A stretch of 64,000 nucleotides of DNA. Source: Leptobrachium leishanense. Its lineage: Eukaryota > Chordata > Amphibia > Anura > Megophryidae. The stretch is taken from the NCBI GenBank assembly GCA_009667805.1, contig CM019065.1, positions 152,680,101 to 152,744,100 on the forward strand, written 5' to 3'. The position numbers and the translations under genes were made by a program. Shown piece by piece: positions 1-16,586 of the stretch (within the stretch, counting starts at the first letter, position 1; every line of letters starts with the position of its first letter). Under the pieces are notes generated by a model. That model did not search any database. It saw nothing but the letters and a program-made list of their open reading frames with translations, and had not been told where the DNA came from.

Positions 1-929
1 CGAAGGACTGGCGGGCGCGGACTTGGAGGATGGAGGGCCCCTGTCCTCTGAACGCGGCTGCTGACCCGGTGGCGGATTTGGCAGGGCGCGCGCGGAATGG
101 AGGCGTCTGATGCGCGCCCTCAACAACGGGGAGGAGGAAGCTGCCCTTGCGGACCTTGGAGGCTGCCTGGTGTGGATAGAGCGAGGAGGTCGAGTGATGC
201 CCGCTGGTGTGCGGCCTTGAAGTGGTTAGTCGGCGGTCTGACAAGCTGGATGAGACCCGGGAAGGAAGGAAGGCCCTGGATGCGACCTGGACGAGGAGGC
301 CTTACCTGATGATCGTTACAAAGCTTTACCAGGTAGTTTTGCCCAGAGGACTTGGCGGTGGACTTTGCAGAAACGGCTCGGGCTTTTAGGGGTCCTGATG
401 GCTTCTCCGGAGATGAAGTTCAGGCGGCTGTCGGGCGCCGTGGCCAGCTGGGGGTCGCGCTGCCTGTATACCGCCCGTTCTTGTTTCCTGACGCAGGTTG
501 AGAGGACAGTTGGACGGAATGTCTGAGCTACCCCATTTCCCATCGTGACCCTTATTATCCCTCCACCATGCTGAGACTTTGATTTTTGGCTACAAATTTT
601 AGATGAGACCCCCCTTAATTGGGGATGATTTTGCCGATATTTTGCTGTCTTTGAATGCTTTTCTTTTCTCCGTTACTGAGACACCCTTTTTTCTCGGGAC
701 ACTGAAGTCTTTTTTTTGCTATAATTCCCCGGTTGGGGCTTATTCTGATTGTGTCCCCCGCTCCCCCCTTCTGCTATTTGAGAATTTGATGTTTCCCTAT
801 GAGAAACCTCCCCCCTTTATGCTTTATGTGTATTTGATGCCTATTTGGCCCTGCGAGGCCTGTATTGCCAGTTTGTGTATTATTCTTGCTTGCAAAATAA
901 AAAACTTTAAATATAAAAAAAAAATATAT
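1..929 (+). mobile_element. 3' part of an L1-type non-LTR retroelement
   Basis: GC-rich sequence grading into a T-rich 3' region that ends in an AATAAA-like signal and an A-run near 900-929. The stretch around 603-640 (GAGACCCCCC followed by AATTGGGGATGATT) and the GGCCCTGCGA block near 850 recur at 40379-40400 and 40928-40938 in the element at 38811-41007, so both belong to one family. The 5' end lies outside the window, so no target-site duplication can be checked. I see no credible intact ORF here. The 120-codon reading frame at 603-965 runs through the 3' tail and is probably chance. Confidence 0.7.
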
Positions 930-5470
<4,541 letters not shown>

Positions 5471-7196
5471 ATTGGATTCCATAACACATTCCTTCTTAAG
5501 ACCATCAGACACACGTAGAGCCATCAAATGTCAGTATACTATAGACCAGGAGCAAAAATCTCAAAAAACTCTGGACAGCCAAAAGAAATGAATTCCTTCC
5601 GAATCCTGTCCAAGTTGGCAAGCCCTGCTTGTATACGTAATACTTCACAGATAGCTTCTCAACTTTGGAGTTCATTAAAACAATGGAGCATGCCACATTT
5701 ATTTAAAAAAAAACAATGGTACAACAGCAGTTTTAGATCACACCAGCTACCCACAAATATCTTGAAAATCCAGAGACACATCCAGCCTTGTACCAGATAG
5801 TCTTCAGATTCATTTTGAAATAATTATTACTTTTAGCATTTCCCACAATTTTATTTCCAGATTATTTACATGCATTCACAAAACATTGGCCCTTTGAAGT
5901 AGGTTGAGTTGATTAAAAGGAAAAAAATATTCCAAAATTTTTTGGGATGCAGATAAAGATGTGTGGACAATAGAACTGCTCCAACAGGAGTGTAACTTTT
6001 GTTTCAATGACATTTAATTATCTGTACCATATGTATTATTTTTACACCTTGTAGGTTGGCATAATTGGACAAAATGCACTGGATGCTAGAGTGTTTTTAT
6101 CTTCAGTCCTGGCCTCGCTGACTATACATTTCAAACAATTCTCTGTCATCCTCATACTAATTCTTGCCACAGTTGGACACATCTAGTTTTGCATATTTTG
6201 AGGGTCATGAAGCACACCTGCCACTTGGTGCCTAGTCAGTAGGCTAAGTGACTTGCTTAGACATCACAAGGTGAGATTACTGGAGATCATTACATCTGGG
6301 ACCTATACACTCAGGCTGTAGGACTTTGTCACTCTCCTTTTTCAACTTCTTTTATCAAACATTTCTCAGGAAAATCCTCTATATACGCGCAGCTCTTACC
6401 AGAGAGAACGGAGAAGAAAAGAGCACAAAATACAGAGCATGATATGCTCTTGATTTTTAAGACATCTCATGGCGCCTGCAGAGTAAACGTTTTCTGGTTC
6501 ATATCTAACATGGATATCATGTCAACCAACAAAGGCCATCAATAGCCAATTTACTTCATGGATTGTGATCTGCACATCTGAAAACCAAATAAATTAGAGA
6601 TGTGTTGGTGATATCTTAGCAGTACAGGAAATGAAGTAAGTGTAAACTGAAGAAGGAAATAATGCAATGGGAAACAGAAAACACAAGGTCATTTCCAGAA
6701 AATAAACAGCCAGAAAAGCAGTGCAATGATGTCACCAAGGGATCAATGTCATACGAAAAGACATGATAGGGGAAATGATGACAGAAGACAATGATATCAC
6801 CACAACATGTATTTCAGCAAGAGTATACACCTAAAATTTGTGTATCCTTGAAAAACTTTCAGTAACTACAATTTCCTTAACATATGAGAAATATTGTGCT
6901 GCAGAATCAGATACCATCTTTACATTGATATGTTCTTATGATTTTGAGGACCGTAATAGAACATTTGCTCTGATGAGCTAGTAGATCATCTCCCAGGAAA
7001 TGATTACTATGTTTAATGAGGACTGCCTATCGTATTTGTAAAACGTATTGTCAGGTTTATTTTTGTATCATATGTGAATTAGGACTTTGTTGCTCAAACC
7101 TCTCTATCGCAGTAACTTCCTTGGTATAAAAAATGTTATAAGAACCTACATCTGCACAATACAAGCTCGTAACATTCAGACATGACAAGCATCATA
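5471..7196 (+). other. GCK 3' UTR and downstream flank
   Basis: No coding sequence is seen. An AATAAA at 6588-6593 is the clearest candidate GCK polyadenylation signal. The rest is AT-rich single-copy-looking DNA. Confidence 0.4.
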
Positions 7197-7722
7197 GTAC
7201 AGGAGGAGCGGGGTCACGCCTATTGCCCGATGGGGCGGCTGCAACCACCAAATTGTATCCAGCCCAGTAACATGTATAAAACATAACAAGAAGAAAAATG
7301 TCATCTGTGCTTATTCCTATTACACCATGTGAAACAAAACACAATTAGAGGCTTTGGTTTCTTTTAATGGCCATTAAGAGTATAAGCTCACCTGCCAACG
7401 TCAAGGCACCTCTAATGAAGGTGAGTCCTATCCAAAAAATGAAACCACAGGCTGCTATGTAGCGAACCATCACTGCTCATGCTGCTTTTCAGTCATGAAG
7501 TAGACTGGTGGGCCCTCCCAGAAACAAAATCCACCTTGGGATCAAAAAACAAAGACACGGAGAGGAACAGCTGCAATGATGACCTGGCTGGAGGTACAAT
7601 GAAACATACATAGTACAGGAGGAGCGGGGTCACGCCTATTCCCTGATGGGGCGGCTGCAACCACCAAATTTTGTTTCACACGGCGTAATAGGAATAAGCG
7701 CAGATGACATTTTTCTTTATGA
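7197..7722. repeat. Two copies of an unclassified interspersed repeat
   Basis: Blocks at 7197-7255 and 7614-7668 are nearly identical and share GGAGCGGGGTCACGCCTATT and GGGGCGGCTGCAACCACCAA. A third relative lies at 34757-34892. In the second copy the segment after this block (TTGTTTCACACGG and onward) is the reverse complement of the segment in the first copy (CATGTGAAACAAAAC), so it has a small internal inversion. I cannot name the family. Confidence 0.6.
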
Positions 7723-8357
7723 CAAGCATCATGTCATGCAGAGGAGGCTGGATCTGGCTAGAGGGCAGTTGCGTACAGAGGTATTGCATACAGATATCAG
7801 GTGCTGAGCTGTCTGTCACATATTACTGCAGGAGAGTAGCTTCCATTTGTTAATTTGTAGTAATATAGTATATTAGTAGTAAGTAATAGTATATTAGGGT
7901 AGTTCTAAGTACTATATTAGTATTAATTAAATATTCTTACTATAAATTATAGTATTATTATGTCTTGTTTGTTTTCACAGCATTACTTTTAAATAGTTTA
8001 TATATAATTATGAAATGGATAAGATGTTTTATGTGATTTTAATTTTGATTTGTTTACAAAAAGTCTACTTACTTTGCTACTTAACCTTGGGCCAAAAAAT
8101 GCCAGCCCTCCCCTGAACTCGGTGATTATATGACCAATCAACCTCTGTGTCTATTGTGTTGATGTGATCCTGAGTACCATTGGTTATGTCATGGCCGCGG
8201 AACAATAGCTGCTGTAAGATATGTTACAGTTTCGATAATGTATTAATAAAAACAACGCTCACATCAATTTTTTTATGAAACTTAACATCATATTTGCCTC
8301 ATTCTTCTGACACTAGTACAAAAGCTACTGTTAGTTTTAGGGTTAGGGTTGGTATTA

Positions 8358-8658
8358 GGCCAGTGTCAGATGAGTGTTTTGTTTTTCAGAGCAGAAGGAA
8401 CGTCTGTGAGAATGGACGTTCCTTCCACTCTGACGCCTGTGTGGCCACCTTGCTCAGCGCAGGTAGTGCGCTCAGCGCTGCATGGCTCGATCCTCCTATG
8501 GAGGATTGTGCTTTGCAGCCCTGTCAAACGCACGTCGTAGTGTTTCGACGGGGAGGCTTTCAGCACGTCCGCTGTAATCGAAATGTCACAACGCTGCGTC
8601 GGGCGTCGGAAGGCACACACAGTACGGGCACACATAGTGCGCTTATCTGACATTGGCC
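8358..8658 (+). mobile_element. Harbinger-like MITE, copy 3
   Basis: 301 bp, flanked by TTA at 8355-8357 and 8659-8661. The ends are GGCCAGTGTCAGATGAG and the complement of GGCCAATGTCAGATAAG. Its interior resembles the copy at 1645-1965 in reverse orientation, with the CTCAGCGC and CTATGGAGGA blocks shared. Confidence 0.78.
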
Positions 8659-9546
8659 TTAGTGTTAAGGTTAGCATTTGTGTTAGGTTAGTTTTAGGGC
8701 GAACCCTAGGCAAAACAACAAATTCTGGTCAAGTTTTCTACACAATCTTAACAACAATTCATTTTAGACAGCAGATGGCGCTCCTTCTCTTTTTGATGCA
8801 AACGTAGCTGAATAGTACTAATACTAAACCCTAAAATAACCCTAACCCTAACTAAAAGAACACAAGCAGTCAGAAAACTGATGCAAGTAACATGTTACCT
8901 TGCATAGAACAATTGACGTAAAAACAGCTTTTTTAACTCAACTGAATTTACTCAACATTATTGAAACTGTGACATTTTTATCGCTGCTATTTTATCCGCA
9001 GCCACAAGAGTGCGACTTCAAGATAGTGAACCAAGAAATCTCCCCCCCCCCTTTTACTGGAAGATAGTATTGGGTTAGACAATTTTGCATTATGACAATA
9101 ATCTTACAGACCACGGCAGTGTTTTTGGTAGTTTACAAGACCGTAATTTTCTTCACAAATTAACTATTAAAGTAACAGAGGGCAGTGTCACGTTTTATAC
9201 CTCTTACACATTATGCTGCTTAAGTTACGGAGCAAGGCAAAGCTCTAACATACAATGTATATATTATAAATGTAGATCAATCCATTATATGACTCAACAG
9301 TTTAGGTTATGTATGAGGGTTGTAGATCTGTACGCCAACCAAGATGCTGCAGGGATACAATTCTCAATGATTAAGCCATTGCTTGGCACAGAATTGTTTC
9401 AACTCTCGAATTGTATCTCCAAAAAAATGTGGAAGTTGATTATTGGCCTGCTGGCATACATAACTGCCTGTCTATATTTCAAAGTCTGTGGCCATACAGG
9501 ATATGGTTGATCTGTAGATATGTATTGGCGTTTATCAGAAACAAGC

Positions 9547-9582
<36 letters not shown>

Positions 9583-10599
9583 ACTTGTATGTATGTTGAC
9601 TGTCCATAATTTATTGGTAAATTGAAAAACTTAATTTATTAAAGAAAATCAAACTGCCTTGCGGTCATCTTTTAATGTAATAACTAGTTTGGTTTCAGGA
9701 AGACTTACTTCAAAAGACTGAATCTATAAGGTTCCTACATGTTTTCATAGCCGTAATAATAAAACCGCAATACAAACATAAGAACTGAACTACAGATCTT
9801 TGCATAATTACCACTAAAAGTCTGTGTTTAAAATTCTGTGATGTGTGTTACTTGGATATATATTTTCTATTAAATTTTGACTGTCACATTTCATTAGTGT
9901 TTCCAGTGTAGCTCTTTATATTATAACACTTTTTAAATTTGTATAATGCTCTGGGGGTTAATTAGCATCAGTTAGAAAGGATCTAAGAAGTCTCAAATGA
10001 CACTGTATGGTACGGCAAAAATAAAGAATACATCCATTCTTATTTTATTTTTAATTCAATAAGAGAATTCAATAAAGAATACATACATCGGACGATGCAA
10101 ATTGCCATGATTTTCAGCTACAGCAATTAAATCTGCAGTCGCCATGTAGACAGGAGATAGAACTCTCCAAAATATAAGAAAATCATGTAGAGGAGTAAAA
10201 ACTGAAAAGGCAATAACATGAAGAAATACACTTTTACAGTACGGTTTGCTCGTAGAAAATGATTCCTAGTTGCAGATAAAATTTTGTTTTGGATTTTCAT
10301 TTCAGTAGAAACCGGTGGGTGAATGCAGGTGTTAATCCGTGTGGAGGGTCAGTGTGTGATAATAAAGGATGTTTATTTTTAAAGTATAATTACATATAGC
10401 ATATCTGATGTTAAATATTACATATATCTTTACAAGTCCAGTTTGCTCTCCATAGTTGCCATATCTTTACCAGTTACATGTATTTATTTTCAATTCAGTT
10501 TGCCCTGGGCCTGCTATCCTACCTCCCCCCCCCCCCGGTCATGATTCACTGCAATAGAGACTTTATTGGCCCACAATGATGCTATGTAACCCTGTATTC
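8659..10599 (+). other. Intergenic stretch without recognised gene
   Basis: AT-rich DNA with scattered CCCTAA/TTAGGG-like motifs (8336-8350, 8824-8851), an (AT)n microsatellite at 9552-9580, and a C-run at 10524-10537. A 141-codon open frame at 9085-9510 has no recognisable domain and biased AT-rich content; I treat it as chance. Confidence 0.5.
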
Positions 10600-11045
10600 C
10601 TCTTTTGCAGCACTCACACTTTAATTCAGCTTCCCGGGCCAAGCTCCATAACTGTGTGCTTTTAGATCCCAGCTGGACTTAGCTCCCACCCTCCCTCCCC
10701 TCACCCACCCCATGGTTCTCATTTAATTTATACCCAACTAATTTGGTCATGTGATATTTTCAGCTAGCAACCTACACCACTCTAGAACTTCACCTACCAG
10801 ACTCCCTTCCATCTTCTGCTCACCTTATTGATTCCCTGCCTGTCTTCTGCTTTTTTCTCCCCCTTCCTTTTCTCCCCTCCACCGTTTTCTAGAAAGGTTT
10901 TTCCCTCTCTTGCTGCTTCTTTCTTCTACCACCCTTCTCTCTAAATCTACCCTCCCTATACACCCTACACCAAGCACAAAAAGAAACCCAAATACACCAT
11001 AGCCTACTCAGCTATTTTAACTTATCAGCTGAGTGCTGGTGGAGA

Positions 11046-11738
11046 GTGTTAAAATGCAGCCCTCGCACCCCCACACAGAGTTTTAAGACTCTCCAATCAC
11101 AATTTTCCAAAAAGAAAACTGTGTCTAAATTCCTATTCATTCTGCTGCTTGCCCTTACAAATGATGTTGAATCCAACCCTGGTCCAACAGATGACACCAC
11201 ATTTAATCTCCCCACTAAAAAAGGCTCCTTTGTGCACTGTAACATCCGCAGCTTACTCCCTAAACTGGACGAGCTTAAAGCTTGGTGCCTCCATTACAAA
11301 CCTAAAGTCATTGTACTGACAGAATCATGGATAACCCCTAAAGTACCAGACTCTGCCATATCAGTACAAGGGTATTCATGTTATAGAAAGGACAGAGCAA
11401 AGAGAGGAGGAATTGTTATTTATGTTGACGAGTCCACAAAGTTCACCCCTCTGCAAAACTCTAGCTCCCCAGCCACTTTTGATTTCCTTTCTGGTGTTAT
11501 TGAGATCCCTTTCAGTAAACCAATTATTGTTGCTGGATTCTATCGCCCAACGAGCTCCCCAATGTACTCCCTTTCTGACATAACCCAAATTCTTAGTAAT
11601 TTGGTAGCTCAAAACCAAAAAAGTGAACTGCTGGTCCTCGGTGATTTTACTGTTGATTGGCTGAATCCTAAAAACAATAAACACTGCTCCCAGTTTAAGG
11701 CTTTCCAATTAACACAATTAATCTCCTCCCCCATATGA
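11046..11738 (+). pseudogene. LINE endonuclease N-terminal ORF with 2A-like motif
   Basis: 230 codons. Residues 40-47 (11163-11186) read DVESNPGP, an exact match to the 2A ribosome-skipping consensus D(V/I)ExNPGP. It is preceded by a hydrophobic FLFILLLAL stretch. After it come exonuclease-endonuclease-phosphatase motifs: HCNIRSLLPK, LTESWI and GDFTVDWL (canonical LGDFN with N changed to T). The frame ends early, before the catalytic C-terminus. 2A-like signals are known at this position in some APE-type non-LTR elements, where they would separate the N-terminal peptide from the polymerase. Confidence 0.85.
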
Positions 11739-12130
11739 AAAGCCTTAACCATACCTTGCTGGACTGGATTCTCTCCTCATGTCCTGATAGAATACAGGAG
11801 GCAGGTGTTCTCGCTAATAGCTTCAGTGATCAATCACTGTCTAGTGTACTGTGTGCGCAAAATAAAGGCCACAAAATCTCCCCCAAAGGTAATAATCATC
11901 AGATCTTTCAAAAAATTTAATCTTGAATCCTTCCTAAATGATCTCAAACGGCTCACATGGTACAGGCTAAACCTAAACCCAGACCTGGACTGTGCAATTG
12001 AATACTTTCAGTCAGAGGTCATGCAAGTCTGGAATGCCCCACTGCGTAAAGTGCGAGTCAAAGGTGCACATCTCCCCTGGGTTACAGCTGACCTCACACA
12101 AATGTACCAGTTTAGAGATTCACTTTGGTC

Positions 12131-12236
12131 AAATTTATTTATTTATTTATAAAGGATTTTACCAGGAAGGATACATTGAGATTTCTCTCGTTTTCAAGTA
12201 TGTCCTGGGTTCAAGAACATTGAAGTGTTACAATTT
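12131..12236 (-). mobile_element. Tail-only LINE copy inserted in reverse within the LINE
   Basis: This is the reverse complement of the LINE 3' tail seen at 14250-14345 (TTATAAAGGATTTTACCAGG and onward). Its T/A-rich tail lies on the left. The flanks CAAATTT and CAATTT look like a short target duplication, and removing the insert restores the reading frame around WSNFKSTG. It is a heavily 5'-truncated or SINE-like insertion into a relative. Confidence 0.75.
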
Positions 12237-13157
12237 CAAGAGTACTGGATCCATGAATGATCACTGTGAATACCGAAAATGGCGGAATGCACGCACAAAG
12301 CAAACAAAAATGGCCAAAGCCCAATACTTCAATGAAAATCGAAACAATAACATATCAAACTCGAGAAATTTTTGGAAATTCATAAGTAACATACAATCGC
12401 CCCCTGTCCACTTCCAACCAGCTGCTTTCAAAGTAAACAACCAAACCCTGCAACACCCCCTAGATGAAGCAAATGCCTTTAATAAACTATTTTGTTGGAT
12501 GTGCCAACACCCTGATTGCTAAGCTAGCAATTGAAACACATTCAGAAAGGGAGCACAAGTCAGATCCTTCCAACTGTGCAAAAACCCTGTATCAAGGGGA
12601 AATTCAGTTTTAGACCGGTGCCTGTCAGTGCCATTACTAAACTTCTCTGTAACCAAAAAATGAAACACCAGTCAGGACCTGACCAAATCCCAGCAATGCT
12701 GCTGAAAATCAGCGCGCCGGCAATTGCAAAATCTGTCACAACCCTAATCAATCACTGGCGACTGGATATATACCCAAACTCTGGAAGACTGCAAGAGTTG
12801 TACCTATCCATAAAAGTGGAGACAGTACTTTGGTATCCAACTACCGTCCAATATCATTGCTTCCTGTAATGTCAAAAATTCTGGAAAAATGTGTTTACAC
12901 TCAATTATGCGATTACTATCAGTATTGGAACTATTTAACCCCAGATCAATCTGGCTTCTGTCCAAATCATTCAACCACAACTGCCCTTTTTAAAAGTTTG
13001 CAATGATATCCAGGCTGGCATGGAACAAGGAAACCTAACTGGAGCCATCTTCCTTGATTTTGCCAAGGCCTTTGACACAGTAAACCATGGCATCTTATTA
13101 CAAAAACTTAAAAACTCTGGTATTGGTGATTGCACGCTAACCTAGTTTCAATCATAT

Positions 13158-13811
13158 GTGTCTGATCGGTCGCAATATGTGTCCATTTCTGACAGCACTT
13201 CCCTCCCCCTCCCAGACACGTGCGGTGTACCCCAAGGCTCAATACTCAACCCCCTGCTATTCACAATATTCATAAATGATCTGCCCAATGTCTGCAAAGC
13301 CTCAACTGTACACATGTACGCAGACGACACTGTAATCTATACCAGCAAACCAGAACTCCCACAGCTGGAGGCCATGCTGCAAGAACAATTCACAGAGGTA
13401 GAAAAGTGGATCAAAGATAACAAACTTTTTCTAAATACTGACAAAACTGTTACAATGCGCTTTGGAACAGCACCTAAACTACACAAATTGCAAACACCCT
13501 TTCTATGTGTTGGGACAAGATCAAATGGCATGCTGACCACAGTCACTTCTCTCATATATCTAGGTATATGGTTAGACCCAAATCTATCCTTTGGCCCCCA
13601 AATCGAAAAACTTTCATCTAAACTTTACCCCAAACTAGGTGCCCTGTACAGAAACAAATCCTGCCTGAGCCCCGTGGTAAGAAAGCAGATTGTACAACAA
13701 ATGCTTATGCCAGCTATTGAATACGGAGATGTAGTGTATGAAGGCACCTTCAGAAACTTACTACATTGTATAACTCATTCTGTTTCTTTGTGCTACAATG
13801 TGGCTACATGA
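13158..13811 (+). pseudogene. LINE reverse transcriptase palm/thumb fragment
   Basis: Open segment of 217 codons with GVPQGSILNPLLF, the catalytic YADDTVIYTS (YADD at 13317-13328), DNKLFLNTDKT and [16 protein letters not shown]. It is typical of L2/CR1-group reverse transcriptases. It is detached from the finger motifs upstream by a stop and shifts. Confidence 0.88.
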
Positions 13812-14351
13812 CCCACCATTGTGACATGTCAAAAGACCTAAACTGGCCATCACTGGAATCTAGACGCACCGTTCACCTTTCCAACCTGGTGTTTAAGAGC
13901 TTTTCTGGGAAGCTACCACCCTACCTGAATAGGCTGCTTCCCTCAGCAGTTCCCTCATCCTATAACCTCTGATCGAGGACCTGCACCTTACTTGCAATAC
14001 CACAATACAAAAAGAAAGCGGCTCGATCCTCATTTTCCTACAGAGCACCACAATTATGGAATAACCTTCCAGATGCCATCAAATCTTCCCCCAGTCTAAA
14101 GTCACTTAAGAGCTCCCTATTAACATACCTCAATACGGAATGCACCTGTAAACATGTGACATAGTGACTATATTTCCTACATATTTATTTTCTGTTAATC
14201 TGTATATTTGTTTTGTGTTAATATCTTGCATTTTACTACTTTGTATTTCTATAACAACTTCAATGTTCTTGAACCCAGGACATACTTGAAAATGAGAGAA
14301 ATCTCAATGTATCCTTCCTGGTAAAATCCTTTATAAATAAATAAATAAATA

Positions 14352-14616
14352 TGTTTTGCAAGGTTAGTGAATGTGTGTAAACTGGGTATATATGTGTAAA
14401 CTGATGTCTGCATCCTGCAGTGTAACTTGGCATGACATGGCATGAGCACGATAAATGGTTCAGTTGTATTGTGATTGCTGCAGAACTTGTAACAAACAAA
14501 CTTCATTTGCTTCTCCTGTTCAGCTGCAGATCGAGATAACTCGATATCGGGCACCAGTTGTTTCCTTTGGAGACCTGAGTTACCTCTACCTCAGGAGTGA
14601 AGGGTTTAAATGGCCA
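14352..14616 (+). other. Spacer between LINE and TTAA element
   Basis: No gene is seen. The last bases, AATGGCCA, are part of an older repeat whose empty form is present at 7363-7400. Confidence 0.5.
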
Positions 14617-15834
14617 TTAACCACTTGGCTGCGCGTCCAGCCAAGTGGTTCTCCTGTGCTATGGACGCGCTGAGCGCGTCCATGCACAGGAGGCAGCAAT
14701 CCGCCGGATTCCGGCGGATTGCTGCGCCCCCCCCGGTGCGGGCTGACATCTTGGATGTCAGCCCAGCACTCGGGACCCCGGCGGGGACATTAGATGTCAT
14801 TGCGGCGACGCGATGACATCTAATTCAGGCGCCCCCCGCATGTGCGGAGGAGGCGCCTGAAAGGGAGGTCCTTCGGACCTCTCTCCCTCCCGATCGCCGG
14901 GGAGCAGGGAGTTAATACAGGCACCGCTTGCAAGGGCACAGCCTGCTCTTCCAAACGGTGGCTGTCATTAACCCCTGGGGAGCCGGATCACGAATCGGCG
15001 CTGAAAAGCGCCGGTTCGTGATCCTGTCCCGGAGCGGCCGACATCTTGGATGTCGGCCAAGCCTCCGGGAACTCGCCCTGAGGACTGGCGTCATCGTGCA
15101 TAGCACGATGACGCCAGTCCTGGAGTTAACCCCTAGCTGCCACCAATGGTGGAGATAGGGGGTTCCAATGAGCCCCCTATCTCCCGATCCATGGCAGCTA
15201 GGGGTTAAGGTTTGGTACTGTTGGATCGGCCAGAGCATGGCCGTTCCAACGATACCAAACATGACTATGAAAAAAGTTTTTTAAAAAAAATAAAAATTAA
15301 AAATAAAAATAAAAAAATATTTTAAAAAAAATTATAAAAAAAATAAACAAGTGTTTTTTCTTTTTTTTGGTTTGTTAATGCAGCAATATTGTTCCCATTT
15401 CAATTATAATGTGAACAATGATGCTGCACTAACGATTTTTGTATGCGGTGCATTTGTTAAAAATCGCGTAATTTTCCCCCAAAAAAATGTAACGAGACCC
15501 CATTTCTAATTTTTTTAACAAGCGCACCCCATACAAAATATAACCGCAATTGCTCGCATGTTAAAATTTGAAAAAAAAACACTTTACACGTTGTAAATTA
15601 TTGAAAATTCATATTTTATTGCATTTTTTGTTATAATATACAGACAGTACATGACGTATACATATAATAATGACATATTATGAATCTGCCGAGTCTGTCG
15701 GAAAGAACGATATATAATATGTCTGGGTCATATACTAAAATAAGCCTTAAAAACACGTTTAAACAAGATGAGCGAAACAGGTAAAAATGAGCTCAGCACA
15801 GAGGCGGGAAATGCCTCAGCAGCGAATGGGTTAA
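14617..15834. mobile_element. piggyBac-like non-autonomous element, about 1.2 kb
   Basis: Flanked by TTAA at 14617-14620 and 15831-15834. The ends are CCACTTGGCTGCG and the complement of CCCATTCGCTGCTG. The related uninterrupted sequence at 7363-7400 (AATGGCCATTAAGAGTATAA) shows the site before insertion, with a single TTAA. Inside are several perfect short palindromes, for example GGACGCGCTGAGCGCGTCC near 14663 and CGTCATCGTG...CACGATGACG near 15090. No transposase is present. A related right half is at 59980-60592, and a reversed end begins at 21460. Confidence 0.78.
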
Positions 15835-15972
15835 CTCTTAAGCCCACCTGCCAATGTCAATACAAACCTCTTATGGGTAAAAAGCAGCACATACAATTAA
15901 ATAAAGGCCTACCTAATTAATAGAGAAAACATGACAAGTACATCTTAGGAAAATAATGATCAGAAGCAGAAA

Positions 15973-16586
15973 TTAAAGGGATACTCTAGGCAACATGACC
16001 ACCTAAGCTATTTTAGGTGGTCATGATGCCCGGAGTATCCTGCCCTCTGTCCCCCCTCCCTCCACTCAGCGGTTCAGCAGAAAATGCTGAAAACAGCTGA
16101 GAGAGGCGGAGGAGTTTACTCCGCCCTCCCAGCTGTCAGTCAGCAGAGCGGGAATCATATTTCCCGCTTCTGCCGACTTTTGCCGAGTAGGAGACGTCAT
16201 CGCGCTTTCAGCGCGATGACGTCTCCAACTCACCGCAGAAGCTGGCGGCTCCCTCTGAGGGTTAGTGTTGCGCGCATCCTCTTGCGCGCAACACTAATCC
16301 ACAGAGGGAGCCGGGAGGAAGCCTGCCGATTGGCTGGCTTACGTGAGAGGCGCGCATGCGCGCTTCTCATGTAAACCAGAAGGCAAGTCGGATGGAAGAA
16401 GGACGGGAGCGGAAGAGGAGGGAGGTGAGTGTGAAAAAAAAAAAAACACCGCTGGAAACAAGAGGATTTTAGGGTAAGTATTACAGTTACAAAAACATAA
16501 ACAAAAAAAAAACTATTTATTAAGGGAATAGGGATAGGTTAGGATTAAAAAAAGGGGGTGATTTTTTTAGTAGAGTGTTCCTTTAA
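15973..16586. mobile_element. piggyBac-like MITE, 614 bp
   Basis: TTAA at both ends (15973-15976 and 16583-16586) with terminal inverted repeats AAGGGATACTCTA and the complement of AAGGAACACTCTACT. The interior holds two strong palindromes, one around GGAGACGTCATCGCGC and one around GTTGCGCGCATCC. It has no coding capacity. Confidence 0.78.

Larger units (their letters stand above)
10600..14351 (+). mobile_element. LINE of the L2/CR1 group, degraded, with 2A-like peptide
   Basis: Order of parts: a pyrimidine-rich probable 5' UTR (10650-11045); an endonuclease ORF starting at 11046; a linker; a reverse transcriptase region (about 12600-13800) with the GAIFLDFAKAFDTVNH, GVPQGSILNPLLF and YADD motifs; a C-terminal [10 protein letters not shown] block; and a 3' tail ending TATCCTTCCTGGTAAAAT then ATAAATAAAT. 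The reading frame is broken several times, including a TAG near 13142 just before the finger/palm segment, so it cannot make a full polyprotein. The 5' boundary is approximate. A short 3' fragment of the same family is at 30400-31067. Confidence 0.88.

Noticed and set aside
9085..9510. 141-codon frame as a gene
   Set aside because: AT-rich, no domain, no splice or promoter context, no match to a known repeat ORF.
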